Positions 13,376 to 24,534 are shown, counted from the stretch's first letter. The stretch: DNA of 64,000 nucleotides from Heterobilharzia americana (GCA_944470555.2 OX104129.1:46409998-46473997); one strand, 5' to 3'. The notes: generated from the sequence alone by a model not told the origin. Made by a program: numbers and translations.

Positions 13376-13765
13376 GTGGAGTTAACTCAACACTCAGGAC
13401 TAGAAAACATGGAATTGGTTACCCGTGAATGACCAACAAATGTATCTAATCCAGTTCTACAGGAGATCAGTCGCTGTCTGATTAATTCAGTAATGATAAC
13501 TCTGACTGCAACACTGGGTAACATGGGTTCAAATTTCAGGGAAGGACATCACTTCATTCAAGGTTGTAGGTACGTCTTGGTGATGAGTGCCAATAAGCAC
13601 GAAATCTAGGTTGAGCAAGGATTCCTATCGATTGTCTCCAACCAGAAAACATTTATCAGATTCCACGGAGACGTTAAGACTTCTAACTTGGTGGCCCCAT
13701 TCCAACACTCAGGACTACACGACATGAGATTGTTTGCTCTCCAGTGACCAGTATTAGTATTATTT
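13376..13765 (+). repeat. Tandem tRNA-related SINE with hammerhead (family C, copy C1)
   Basis: The unit starts GTGGAGTTAACTCAACACTC and continues through an A-box-like stretch near 13,483-13,497 and a B box, GGGTTCAAATTTC (about 13,528-13,540). It then reaches a hammerhead region at 13,574-13,625. At about 13,690-13,760 the unit's 5' block recurs (CCAACACTCAGGACTA, then CTCCAGTGACCA). The copies are therefore head to tail with a period near 310 bases, the second being truncated. The same blocks in the same order occur on the minus strand at 31.79-32.03 kb. Tandem copies around a hammerhead resemble known hammerhead satellites and retrozymes. Confidence 0.65.
13574..13625 (+). ncRNA. Hammerhead ribozyme-like motif (family C)
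   Basis: The core reads GTGATGA at 13,580-13,586 (consensus CTGATGA, first C changed to G). It is followed by a perfect 4-bp stem II, GTGC/GCAC, with loop CAATAA, and then an intact GAAA at 13,601-13,604. The next bases, ATCTAGGT, are self-complementary if one G-U pair is allowed, giving a very short stem III that could form between two copies. Stem I pairing is weak (CTTG against CAAG with an offset). The core substitution probably abolishes cleavage. Confidence 0.55.
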
Positions 13766-13769
13766 GTTA

Positions 13770-14779
13770 TATTCTTAGAGCTTTCAACAACTTTCTTGAT
13801 CATTAAATCCAAAATAAAGTGACCCATTGATAAATAAATATGACAAAGCACTCTGAGATGAATGTTTTTAATTTACCATGGTTGCGTTGAACTCCGTAAT
13901 ACGTATATATCACTACAAACAGTTAAAAGTAATATTGTAACCAAACCAAAACTTTGTAATGCAAAAACAAAAAAACATTGTGGAATGAATCAAATTCATT
14001 TCGTATGCCCTGAATCTTCCACGTGTGCACTAAATTTAAAATTGGGTTCAGAAAGCTATCAGTGTCCAGTATATTATTTGATATATTTCAGTTGTAAAAT
14101 CAATATCAAATACATCTTTCACATCTAGACATTACTACATATTTATGGAAACACAGATGAATGACGCAATCAACCAATATAAAGACTAAGTAACATAAGT
14201 CAGACTATAAAATTGATCAGTTAACACTAAAAAGATAATGCCACGTAATAGTTACGCAATATATGAATACAGCTGAAGGTGGTGATGAAAGGGGGGATGA
14301 GGAACAATAGAGATAATGGGCGAAGTGTATGGATCAGTTATAAAAGAATGGAAAAGGATGTTCTGAAAGCTATGATGAAAATATAGAGGAATAAAGTAAA
14401 TCAAAAATAATGGGAATATGAATAGTGTTTGAGAATAATATGTGAGACAAATTTAAATCGAATCTTTTTCTAAATTTTTATATTTATGGGGTGAATTTTT
14501 AAATTAACTTAGGTTCTGAAACTGTAGATAACATCAATTGCTTTAGGTACTGACCTTATTTTTTATTTTTAAGAAATAAAAGGACTCAGTGTTAAAAGAA
14601 GGTATGGAATATGATTGATTGATTAAGTGGTAGGGGGGTGGGGTGGGGAGAGAATCAGAAAGTTGTATAGTACTGTTATTATGATTGAAAAAGTATGAAA
14701 TTTAAAGGGTTCGCAGAGGGAATATAAGAAAAGAGTAGGCAGTAAAGATTGAAATATTCTTAACAATATGTGTACGTGC
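13770..14779. other. Non-coding; G-rich tract at 14,629-14,651
   Basis: This is flanking DNA of the RTE insertion. The plus strand has a G-rich run with blocks of six, four and four Gs within about 20 bases. No gene is recognised; an 88-codon frame at 13,862-14,128 has no recognisable domain. Confidence 0.45.
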
Positions 14780-14792
14780 ATCGTTGACACAT
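14780..14792. repeat. TSD of RTE copy 1 (3' side)
   Basis: ATCGTTGACACAT, identical to 18,031-18,043. Confidence 0.93.
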
Positions 14793-14797
14793 TATTA

Positions 14798-15292
14798 TTA
14801 TTCCCTTGGGTTCCTAGTGGAACATAGGGCTTCAGTAGCACATCTCCAGTGACCTCTGTTCTCTGAGATCTTTTGAACCTGGTTCCACGACAGCCCACAA
14901 CCTCTCATTTCCTCTTCGCATGACCTCCTCCATGTCACCCTTGGACGTCCAACTCGTCGCTTCCCATGGGGATTCCACTCGAGGGCCTGACGCGTGATGT
15001 CCTCCGTCGGCCTTCTCAGTGCATGGCCAATCCATCTCCACTTCTTCCTGCATATTTGTTGCGTGATAGGTTCTTGGTTGGTTCGTTCCCAGAGTTCCTT
15101 GTTGCTTATTTTTTCTGGCCATCTGATCTTCAGCAGCGAGCGTAAGCAGTTGTTGATGAATGTCTGTAGTTTATTGGAAATGCCTTTCGTAACGCGCCAA
15201 GTCTCTGAACCATACAAGAGCACTGACTTGACGTTGGTGTTGAAAATCCGTATCTTGTTCCGCATGCTGAGTTCAGTGCAGAAGATCTCCAC
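14798..15292 (-). pseudogene. RTE copy 1: C-terminal domain after the RT
   Basis: The reading frame begins near 15,292, after another frameshift from the RT frame. It gives NKIRIFNTNVKSVLLYGSET, then WRVTKGISNKLQTFINNCLR, IRWPEKISNKELWERTNQEP, WRWIGHALRRP, RQALEWNPHGKRRVGRPRVT and a Cys/Trp-rich end ...HWRCATEALCSTRNPRE. This block (YGSETW, RWIGHALR, GRPRVTW) is conserved at the C-terminus of RTE-type proteins; its role is not well defined. The stop lies in the TAA tail. The same end is found in copies 2 and 3. Confidence 0.88.
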
Positions 15293-16860
15293 ACTGGTTT
15301 CAGGCTAATGAACGCCTGTCTTGCTTTTCCGATTCTGACTTTGACGTCCTCGTCCGTCCCGCCTGTAGTTGAAACAGTGTTTCCTAGATAAGTGAAGGAG
15401 GTTACTTCCTTCAAGTTTCTCCCGTTGACGGTGATTGGAGTTTGTTGTTGTTGTTGTTGATGGTGGTGGTGCGGTATCTTCATCACTTCTGTCTTCTCTA
15501 TATTCACCTGAAGTCCCGTCTTAGCTGCCTCTTCTATCAACTTGTTAGTTTTTGCCTGCAGATCTTCAAGTTTGTGTGACATTAGGCATAAGTCATCGGC
15601 GAAATCCAAGTCTTCTAGGTTCTTTTCCACAGTCCAGTGTATTCCCCTCTTCTCGCTGCCTACTGTTTGCTGCATGATCCAGTCCACCACAATAAGGAAT
15701 ATCATGGGTGATAGTAGGCAACCTTGTTTCACTCCTGTCTTCACTTCAAAGGCATCACTGAGCTTCCCATTGTGGATTACTTGGCATGTGGCATCTTCAT
15801 ATAGTTGTTGAATGAGGCGGATAAAGGTTTGCGGTACTCCGTAGTAGTGAAGCGGTTTCCAAATTACTTCTCGGTCGACGCTGTCAAAGGCCTTCTCAAA
15901 GTCGATGAAGTTGAGGTATAGAGCTGATTGCCATTCTACGCTCTGTTCTATGATGATACGAAGCGTTGCAATTTGGTCTGCACATGATTTGTACTTCCTG
16001 AAGGCAACCTGCCTGTTCCGGTCGCAGTTTTGAATCCAGTGCATCCCTTAGCCTCTCCAGGATGATGCGGCTTAATATTTTACTTGGGGTGGACAGGAGA
16101 GTGATTCCGCGCCAGTTCTTGCAAGCACTCAGGTCTCCCTTCTTCGGCAGTTTGACAAGGTAACCCTTCTTCCAATCGTCAGGTACCTTCTCTTCCTTCC
16201 ACACCTTCTGCAATAGTGGTGTGAGCATGGCCGCTGTTGTCTCTGCATCTGTTTTCAGTGCTTCTGGCGGTATTCCATCTGGTCCTGCTGCTTTCCCGCA
16301 TTTCAGTAGCTTTATGGCGTTCAGGACTTCCCTTTTCGTTGGGGGATTTATGTTCACTTGTAATTCAGCGGCTGCAGGTGATATTTCTGGACGAAGTGCA
16401 GGTGGTGGTCGATTCAAGAGCTTCTTGAAGTGGTCGGCCCATCGTTTCCTTTGTTTCTCTTCTTTCGTAATTAAATTTCCTTCTTCATCTTTTATTGGTT
16501 TCATCTGTGTTGATCTCTTCCCTGATAGCAACCTTGTTATTTGATACAATGTCGTCAGGTCTCTCTTACCTGCAGCCTGTTCTGCTTCACTTGCCAGTGT
16601 ATCGTAGAAGTGTCTTTTGTCTTTGCGTGCACTCTTCTTCACTTCTTTGTCCAGTGCAGTGTTTTATACATTGTGCTCAGTTCCTCTTGTCGTTGAGCAT
16701 CCTTGCACTGGTTTATCTTCTGCTTCATCATCCTCCTCTCCTCTTTCAGCTTCCATGTGTCCATTGAGATCCATTCCTTGTCTTCTTTCTTCTTCCTTCC
16801 TAATACTGTTGTGCAGGTTTCTTTCCACATAGCTTTCAAAGACTTCCAGTGTTCTTCCAC
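15130..16860 (-). pseudogene. RTE copy 1: linker and reverse transcriptase, frameshifted
   Basis: The segment at 16,860-16,639 is a charged linker (WKSLKAMWKETC, KINQCKD). The next frame, 16,642-15,896, carries the N-terminal RT blocks: KLLKCGKAAGPDGIPPEALK, VPDDWKKGYLVKLPKKGDL and WRGITLLSTPSKILSRII. A one-base shift in the QAG-FRK block moves translation to 16,044-15,130. That frame has FIDFEKAFDSVDRE (motif A), GVKQGCLLSP, LDFADDLCLMSH (catalytic FADD intact) and YLGNTVSTTGGTDEDVK. Between FADD and the thumb is a His4-Gln6 run, coded by 15,441-15,471. The catalytic residues survive, but the frameshifts prevent one continuous protein. Confidence 0.88.
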
Positions 16861-16978
16861 ACAGGTTTCTTCAGGGATGTTGCTCGATGTCTCCCATTTT
16901 GTCTTGATGGCTGCCTTGAAGATCTCCTTTGTAGTTTCATCCTTCAGTTTCCGAGTGTTGTACTTGGGTTGAGGTCTA

Positions 16979-17777
16979 TCACCAGCTTCCTTGAAGGCTT
17001 TTAACTTGATTTCGAAGGTTCATTGCACTAGATGGTGAGTGGTGTGAACCTACATCTGCTCCTCTTCTTGACCTTGTGTCAAGTAGACTGCGTCTCCATT
17101 TTCTTGAGATTGAGATAAAGTCGATTTGATTTTTAGTGTGTCCTGGTGTCTGGTGAAATCCATGTCGCTTTGTGGATATCTTTGTGCCTGAACACACTGC
17201 CTCCAATCACCAAATCGTTGAATGCACAGAATTCTGCAAACAATTCTCCATTCTCATTCATTTCACCTAGTGCCTCTCGACCCATGGTTAGTTCTCTTCC
17301 TGTGTTGTCCGCTCCCAGTTTGGCATTCATGTCGCCCATCAGAATTTTGATATCTCCAACTGACGTCTTGTCCAGTGTTGATTGAAGTTGTCTGTAGAAA
17401 TCCTCCTTTTTCTCTTGCTCTGCATTATTTGTAGGTGCATAACATTGTATGATTGTGACCTTCCTTCCTTTCGAGTTGAATCTTGCTGTCATGACCCTGG
17501 AGGAGATTGGTTCCCACTGCATGAGAGCCTTCGATGCTCTTGAGGACATCATGATAGCCACTCCCTCAGTGTGCTCGTGGTTGGCGTCTGGGTGACCGGA
17601 GTAGATTATTGATTCTCCCGTTGACAGTTTGGAGAGTCCACTCCCATTCCATCTGCTTTCGCAAATCCCAAGCACTTCGATGTGATACCTTCTCATCTCC
17701 TTTGCAATCTGGGCTGCCTTACTGGGTTCAAACATCGTACGGACATTCCATGTCCCCACGTTTACTTTCGCTTTCAT
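16979..17777 (-). pseudogene. RTE copy 1: APE-type endonuclease segment, frameshifted
   Basis: The likely start is the ATG at 17,777, giving MKAKVNVGTWNVRTM; the same start is placed similarly in copy 2. Family motifs follow in order: GTWNVRTM, the Glu in GICESRW (about residue 40), IIQCYAPTN, then GDMNAKLG with the catalytic Asp and Asn (about residue 148). The frame shifts near 17,140-17,200 and continues as KNQIDFISISRKWRRSLLD and RGADVGSHHSP. The family normally has S-D-H at this last point; the Asp codon is missing here, so the catalytic Asp-His pair is damaged. In APE-type elements this domain nicks the target DNA. A product from this copy should be inactive. Confidence 0.85.
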
Positions 17778-18030
17778 CGAGAGAGAGAAGACACATCGGC
17801 CAATTGGCTTCCCGAAGTCAGGCTTTCACCAACTGGCGTCATTTCGCCTCTCCGATTCCAGCGGGGAATAAGTTTGTTTTCATTTTTTATATTTTGTTTG
17901 TGCTTTGAAGTTTCTTTAGCGGTTAGATTTGTTTTACGGGGTAGGGTTGCTAGCCCTATGCCCAACCTTCTCTCTTTACCCGGGCTTAGGACCGGCTAGT
18001 AACTAGTAAACTAGTTAACCAGGCGAGGTT

Positions 18031-18043
18031 ATCGTTGACACAT
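18031..18043. repeat. TSD of RTE copy 1 (5' side)
   Basis: ATCGTTGACACAT, identical to 14,780-14,792. It directly follows the element's 5' end (reverse ...CCAGGCGAGGTT). Confidence 0.93.
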
Positions 18044-19045
18044 ATCACATCATTTCTATGGTCGTTAAATACTATTACTCAGGGAAACTCAGGGTTTATG
18101 CATTCAGGTAATGATATGCTTTTTTAGGTGGCCATTATTTCCTGTAGTCTAACAGTTTTATGGTAAAGTCGCTGTTGACCATCTTCAGTATCACGTCTAT
18201 ACAGGTTATTCTTCATAACCTTACAGTTATGCCTATAAATATATCCAGTATGTAGTGATATATCACTATAAGCTGCGCCAAGTAAATAAGTCTGATGTGC
18301 ATCTGCCGTGTACTATACTGTCTTAACTATTTTCCAGCATTGCTTTGGGACTGTCCACAATAAAAAGCTGAAGTAGCCCAGTACTAAAGACTTACAAAGT
18401 TCTAAATCATTCCAACCAGTATATTCGCAGTCGCAGAAGGCATGGTTTATTTAGCTCCAGTCACCACTTTTAAGTATTTTTATCAGTGATTTAATGCAAT
18501 CTAAATTAAGTGAATGTAGACGAGTGTACAAATACCTTCAGGTCCCACCCTTGATGGTCACTAAGTTTCTCTGTAAGTGGAAAAGGTGGTAATAGAACAG
18601 AAGGTGTATTTACACCGTCAACAGCAACGTCCATAATCTATCCAAAATCCAAGGTTTATCTATATTACAGTGGCCTAGGCTATTTTCAGGCCTAGTAGAT
18701 TTTAATTCTGATGATTTTTCACCTCTTCAAACCAACCTTATACTTACACGTTTGTTCATGTATTTTTCGAAGCAAAGTGATTGGTTGAAAAGGCTTCAGG
18801 CATATGCGTCTACTTATGAAGATTTTGTCAACCTTTCTGCACACTATGTATGTGAAATTCATTACTTGAACTAATACTTTCAGGGTGAATAATGTTCATC
18901 AGATGATTTTCGACCTCGATGTGTTGTCTGTCTCGAACGGCTTTTATTAGGAAAAAAGTGGTTGCACTTTAAAGCAAGCCAAAAACTAGTGTTGATATGT
19001 AAGCTGAGATTTGTGGAGATTTTACTTTTCAGGTAGTATTCATCA
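18044..19045. other. No recognisable feature
   Basis: RTE 3' genomic flank. No open frame or repeat is recognised. Confidence 0.4.
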
Positions 19046-19049
19046 TGAG

Positions 19050-19400
19050 TGACATGCTTCGAGATAGGATTCCCGAAATCCAGATGAAAAGTCGTGACCT
19101 GTGGTGTAAGCTAGTCCGAAGGGAAGTGAACACTCATTGAAGACCTTTGTTGGTAGTCGTTATATGTCACGAATTGATAGAAGGAAAGTGTGAACCACTG
19201 AACTCCAGCCGAATGCATGAGTAGTAAATGCGTTCACCGTCAGACCCCAGAGTCTTTAGTTCGGTCCCCAGTGGGGTCGTGTGTGCATGCTCTATAAGAG
19301 TTCTATAGTATGACAATACATCTCTTCATTTCTCCCAGGTTTAGTCCAGTTGTTTAACTGGATCGAACTGTTCGACCTCTGCTGACCACAACCAAGTAAG
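19050..19400 (+). repeat. tRNA-related SINE with decayed hammerhead (family A)
   Basis: The 5' block (GCTTCGAGATAGGATTCCCG, then GTCGTGACC) aligns with the copies at 53.8 and 59.2 kb. An A-box-like ATGCATGAGTAGTAAATGCG is followed by the B box TAGTTCGGTCC at 19,257-19,267. The family phrase CCCAGTGGGGTCGTGTGTGC comes next. The hammerhead region after it is badly eroded (CTCTATAAGAGTTCTATAG in place of CTGCTGAGGAGTCCCATAC). Confidence 0.6.
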
Positions 19401-19409
19401 TTACTATAA

Positions 19410-19485
19410 TTAACATTCAGGTAATATCGAGGCATCCTCATTGGAGCCCATATGCCAGTATGGATTTTCAGTAGAGTGTAGCCCT
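19410..19485 (+). repeat. Fragment of a family B end block
   Basis: GGTAATATCGAGGCATCC followed by GGAGCCCATATGCCA matches the right arm of the 37.7 kb element (AATATGGAGGCATCC, then GGAGCCCATATGCCA). No hammerhead or Pol III box accompanies it. Confidence 0.5.
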
Positions 19486-20079
19486 TGAGTTAGTGTGCTA
19501 ACATCTCTGTTATTTTCCAGTCCTATTTTTTTACTAACGATAGATTAGGATTTCCATGAATTCAGTCATTTAAACAACCCAGTTACTCATCTGATATCGC
19601 TATTTGTGAGTACGAAAAGAACTTAATAATAATAACAATAATGATCGGAAAATATGTTTGATATGGCTTGGGATTCTTAGTACGCAATATTTCAACAAAT
19701 TCTCTCTGTACAGTATTTTTAAACCAAATAAACAAAGCTTCTCAGTAGTGCTTATAATAATGGCATTGCAAGTAACTGCTTGAAACAACTGGTTGTTAAT
19801 GTGTCATGAGCTTTACTGAAGTGGATAATAGATGGAAAGACATTGGTAAGTGTGACGGTTGTGATTCTTCTAGCTAGTACAGAAATCTGCAATTCCAGTC
19901 AACTATTTCAGGAATTCTTCTACAATATATCGTTGCATTTTTAAAAGTCTACTGCTGTCTAAAGTGATCTTTCTTTTCCACCTTAATTTTAACTTATACA
20001 ATACCAGGTTAAGATTAAAAAGGTGTGCATTAGTACGTACTACAATTTGATGACATTTTAGGTTTTAATGTAACATCCG

Positions 20080-20290
20080 TCACAAACTGACATCAATCGG
20101 AAAGCCACTGAAAACCTGGGAGCCGTCGACAGCTATGTCGTCCTAGTGCAGGAATGATCTTCATCGAGCACACATCACCCCATCAGGGATTATACCCAGG
20201 ACTTTCAGATTTCACGGTGAAGCGATGGCCACTTAGTTAATAAACGAGAATTCCATGGTTAGTGGCTACCTACTTCTGTCACTTCGCGAT
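20080..20290 (-). repeat. tRNA-related SINE with decayed hammerhead (family A)
   Basis: On the minus strand an A-box-like AAGTGGCCATCGCTTCACC precedes the B-box-like GGGTATAATCCC (reverse of 20,186-20,197). The phrase TGGGGTGATGTGTGCTC follows. The hammerhead region keeps ACTAGGACGAC, but GAAA is changed to GACA and the CTGAGGA core is lost. The family 3' block, GGCTCCCAGGTTTTCAGTGG then GATGTCAGT, closes it near 20,080. Confidence 0.6.
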
Positions 20291-20469
20291 ACAGCACAAC
20301 TATTAGCCAAATTCTTTAGTTGGTATGCGCTTCACTTATAAGTAGTTTTTTTCACATGTCCTAGCTTCTGATTAGGACTATAGGACATCCATCTCGGAAC
20401 ATGTCACTGGTTAGCAGTATGCATGAAGCACTGTAGTTTGGAGAATGTGAGAATTTTAAGATATCTATA

Positions 20470-20592
20470 TTTCATCGTGGACTTGGTGCCTGCTGCTGAT
20501 GGATGGTTTAACTGTCCAGTGCTTCTAGGTTATCAGTGGTCCTGCAACTAATGTCAGTCCATAATCAATACTACCTTAGTACTACCTTTCCA
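20470..20592 (+). repeat. SINE 3' end (family A)
   Basis: TGCCTGCTGCTGATGGATGG, CTGTCCAGTGCTTCTAGGTT and AATGTCAGTCCATAATCAAT match the family A hammerhead-to-tail region. Hammerhead stem II is deleted. Confidence 0.5.
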
Positions 20593-20594
20593 AT

Positions 20595-23500
20595 GTTTAA
20601 AATAAGTTTAAAAGGAACAATCTGATGTAATATATGTGCATATATTCGGTTGAAAGCATTTATTAAGCTTAAGGTTTGTGTATGCCATCCAGAAGTTCAA
20701 ATAGAAATCAGCACAAAAAATTCTCATTTATTTTTCGATATTATGATGACCGATATTTGAGTTAGTTATTAAACTAAGCATTAGTTACTAGGATATGCCA
20801 TAGGTATCGTGCATTTTTCATCTCATACAGTACAAATTACGCACTGTAAAACCTTTTGAAATGCTTAAGATTATCAGGTGGTCAACAATTTTGATTTTGA
20901 TTTACCTTATTTTTCGTACCTCTCATTTATCACTGTGATGGAATACAGTAACCAAACTATGTCCTGAGGTCCCTGAGATTTCCTTTTTGGAAAATATTTG
21001 TTAGCATTAGTGGAAAGAAGTATTACCTACCACTCTTGCTCTACCTAGGAATCAACAAAATCAGTCCGGAGATACTACACAACTAGTCAGCGAGAATGAT
21101 ATAATTCTTACATCATTTATTTCATTTCAAGGTCTTTCTAACCATCCAAACGTTTTCAAACTTCTTGTCTCCATTAGAAGAACAAGTTTTTGAAATGAAG
21201 TTATAAAAATAAGAGACATGATGCCTATCTTTTTTGACAGGAAGGCTTTTGAAAAGGGGAAAAGATCATGTTTAAGAAAAGGATGAAAATAAAACAACAA
21301 AGAATTATATACGCATATGCATTAACATATTGTAGTTCATTTGTCATTTCTTTTGTTTTATTTTCCTGTTCCATGCTCTCAAAAAATATCTGCTAGATCT
21401 CCTTATTTCATTGTTAGGCTATTTTCCTCATCTTATCTGATATTTAGTTTGAAACTTTAGGGAAAAAAAGCAATTGCATAACAAAAGTGGAATGCGCAGA
21501 TTAAACAGCGGAATGGAAGAGAAAGAGCAAAAGTAATGATAAGTATGATGAGTAATAAAGACAATTTTAAGGTCTTATGGTCATGCTGATGAAGATCATC
21601 TTATGACTTGATAAGTTCAGGTGGAATCAAAATCATTCTGTGATTTGTTTGATGGTTTATTAGTTCAATAAAAATTGTTTTTAGAGGGGGTACTTACAAT
21701 ATTTTGATAAAATCTATCATACGGTTATCTTTATTAATTTTAATTTTTCCGTCAATCAATGCAAAAACGTCTACCTTGAGATGGAAAGCTCAATTATGAG
21801 ACTTTATAGAATAAGTTAACTAAAGATCTGAGTCAAAAAAGATTGATTATTTGTCGAAGTGTTTGTGAAGGTCTGAATAGTTCCAAGTTAGCTATCATCG
21901 TGAATATACAGTATCTAGGGAATTCTTGAAAATCAAGAACACAGCAAGTATCCGGTTATTCTTGGAAAAAGACGACTATTTGATGTACATCCACGATGAG
22001 AAGTATCCGTCTGAAACCCAATTTGGATGCGCATATAGGTTAAAGATCCCCATAATAACTTTAGCAAAACAATTTCCGGATCTGTTACTAAATGGTTCTC
22101 CTTATTACTTTTCATGTCCATGATTTTGTATTAAATCAAGGTAGTAAACTACTATGAAGCTAGAGACCAGAAGTAAACATGTGTCTAGAGCTCGCTGACC
22201 ATCGGTGCTTCCATAATTGGTACCGATCCGTTATTAGGTATTTCTAGAATGTCTTTCAGAAGTTGAAATCTTCAACTGGTTAGTAACTTGATGACAAGAC
22301 AACACATCAGAAAGTTAAGGCGGAGGGAAAAGCCCCTAAAGAAGTAGGACTCAAAGGCAACGAAAATGTTGAAATATATCAGAAGTTAGTCCTAGATATA
22401 AGTTAATCTGTATTTAAAATAGTCTAAACATAGAAATTATGGCTTATGCCTTCTGCCCCAGCAAGTTCTAAATAGCGTTTTACGAAACACTGACGGGCAG
22501 TTTAAATATCTTCGAAGTATGTACGACTAGCTCATCTTTGGTAAGAAGTCCATGTAGTACATGCTTACATTTCATGGATCTTCACTTTCTTTTATGATTG
22601 TAAACATGCTTTTCAGATGAGAGACGATACATGTATAGTCTACGTTCATCGTCCTTTCTCAATTACTCTTATCTATGTAAGGTTAATTACAAAGCGATGC
22701 GGTATCAAGTTACTTTATTTATCAAATCGTAGACCTGACAGATGATATTCAGCCATTAATGAAGATTAGTGTGTGTGATTTATGTCTCTTCTGAATGACT
22801 CAAGTAGTACGTCGGAAACCTTCCTTGATTTTTCAGGCTAGTTAAGTAGAGCGATTGGGGCTTCACTAAACTTTTGTAGTAAAGTAGAATATAAGCGAAA
22901 ATAGTTTGATGCCAGTTCTTTTACAGATTAGTTTAATTTTTGTTTGTCATTCTGTATCTAATAGTTTAAAGCGAAAAATTACTAAATTCCACTAAAATGG
23001 TATTGCCACTGCTTAAAAGTAATGCGCTGAAGTTACGAAAAGATTTAATAACTGACAATAATTGCATAATCATATGCATAAATATATTTGAGACATATTC
23101 AGCTTACTGATGAGACACAACTAAATCTAAGGGTAAATTGCTTATTATGAATCTCTCAGAAATGCATTAGTTTAACCAAATTGATAAATTATGCAGAGAT
23201 AGTATTTCTTTCAAACCATTTTAGGTTATTTTTTCTATCAAAGGGGAACATTTTACTTTTCCAAATGGATTTATTTTTTGCCTAAGTGGCGGAAACAAAC
23301 ATTTATCTACAGCATATATGTATAAATTCATGTAAAGCAACACTATCAAACGCTACAATCAACCTTATCAATTAATTTTTTAAAGAAGGATGATTAAAAT
23401 TCGGTTTTATGCAGTAATAGAATATTGCGAGTATCTTTTTATCAGAAAATAATTTCGGCTTTTGGAATGATTAAAAATAAAATGTATTTTATTGTCAAAG

Positions 23501-24415
23501 TCTGTGGCTTCCCAAAAGTTTGTAAACATAGCTATAAACAAGATACAAATTACAATCTTCAGGTTTCATTGTGGAGATTCTAAAGTTTATCCACAAAAAT
23601 AGGTTTCAACTCTCCGTAAATCTCAACTGCATCCATATGACGACATGGAGTGGTCGTCATTCAAGATCACCAACAAGTATTTGGACTCGTTTCACGGTAG
23701 TATTCACTTTGAAGTTACAGGTTATAAGTAGGAAATTCCTCATAGTCAGTTGCTTTTAAACCTTGTTACTTCACTCAGAATTTGTTTCTTTGAAACATAC
23801 TTATTTCAAAGTAATATTTTTTTACGGAACAAATCAGTTAAATAAAATTTAAATACTTAACAGTGAAATAAATTACTTATGGTCTTAGCAAGATTTTTGG
23901 CTCTCGACATGAATAGCTTAGTTGTACAGATTTGAATTCTAAAAACAAGTATGCGAATTAAATTCACAACAGAGACATGAGTTTTCTGACGATTGCAGAC
24001 TCATCCTTGTTATAAGTCCAACCAAGCATGCAACATGAGTCTACAGCTGCCTACTGACTGACTTTTAAATTCAACATTTCCAGTTTTGTTTTAATGAAAA
24101 ATCCCTATTCAGTCGCTGAGACACAAAAGGAGGTTACATTGAGAGTAAACATCGTTTTAGTGACTCAGTTTCACAGCTGTACGGTTGTTGATATATAAGT
24201 TAAATAACAAAACGTTCTAGATAAGTTTTCGGTTACAACTCAAACCTAATCGGTAGGTGTATATAGATAATGAAGTGATATTATGTAGCACAAGAAGTCA
24301 TCTCAATAGTTCAGTGAGATTTAAGGTGACGTCTTGCGCCACGTAATATCTTTTTATTTCCTGTACAGATCTACCGATTAAATTTGACCTTTGACTGGAT
24401 AATTGCCAAATATTT
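20595..24415. other. No recognisable gene or repeat family
   Basis: AT-rich. The only noted item is a second copy of the 12-mer AAAGGGGAACAT at 23,240-23,251. The short frames at 21,926-22,123 and 23,571-23,759 have no recognisable domain. Confidence 0.4.
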
Positions 24416-24419
24416 AATT

Positions 24420-24530
24420 TCAGGTTGTTATTCATCGTAGACTGACATCAGTTAGAGGAAAAAAGGAAATCTGGGAGCACTGAATAACAGTTTCGTCTCT
24501 AAATCCCCACAACTCCCTCAAAATTCAGTA
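24420..24530 (-). repeat. SINE 3' end (family A), reverse
   Basis: The reverse strand reads AGACGAAACTGTTATTCAGTGC, then GCTCCCAGATTTCC, then CTGATGTCAGTCTACGATGA and ATAACAACCTGAAAT. This matches the 3' end of the copy at 29.3 kb. It retains GACGAAAC, the 3' part of the hammerhead core, but lacks the CTGAGGA strand. Confidence 0.5.
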
Positions 24531-24534
24531 TATT

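Larger units (their letters stand above)
14793..18030 (-). mobile_element. Full-length RTE-type non-LTR retrotransposon (copy 1)
   Basis: The copy is bounded by a perfect 13-bp TSD, ATCGTTGACACAT, at 14,780-14,792 and 18,031-18,043, so the ends are well defined and the element is about 3.24 kb. On the minus strand it begins AACCTCGCCTGGTTAACTAG and has about 250 bases of 5' UTR. It encodes an APE-type endonuclease, a reverse transcriptase with an FADD box and a C-terminal domain, and it ends in a short (AAT/TAA)n tail. The stop codon is formed inside the tail, right after the last codons ...RNPRE, so there is essentially no 3' UTR. RTE-clade elements typically have this compact plan and a short simple-repeat tail. 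At least four frameshifts split the ORF, so it is not autonomous. A second full-length copy lies at 38,072-41,167 and a short one at 30,380-30,892. Confidence 0.92.

Noticed and set aside
14994..17999. Many plus-strand open frames of 60-110 codons across the RTE copy
   Set aside because: They are antisense shadows of the RTE reading frames. The same effect occurs over copy 2 at 38.1-40.7 kb.
21585..21615. CTGATGAAGATCATCTT, hammerhead-like start
   Set aside because: It is a short palindrome around AAGATCATCTT; GAAA is absent at the needed position.
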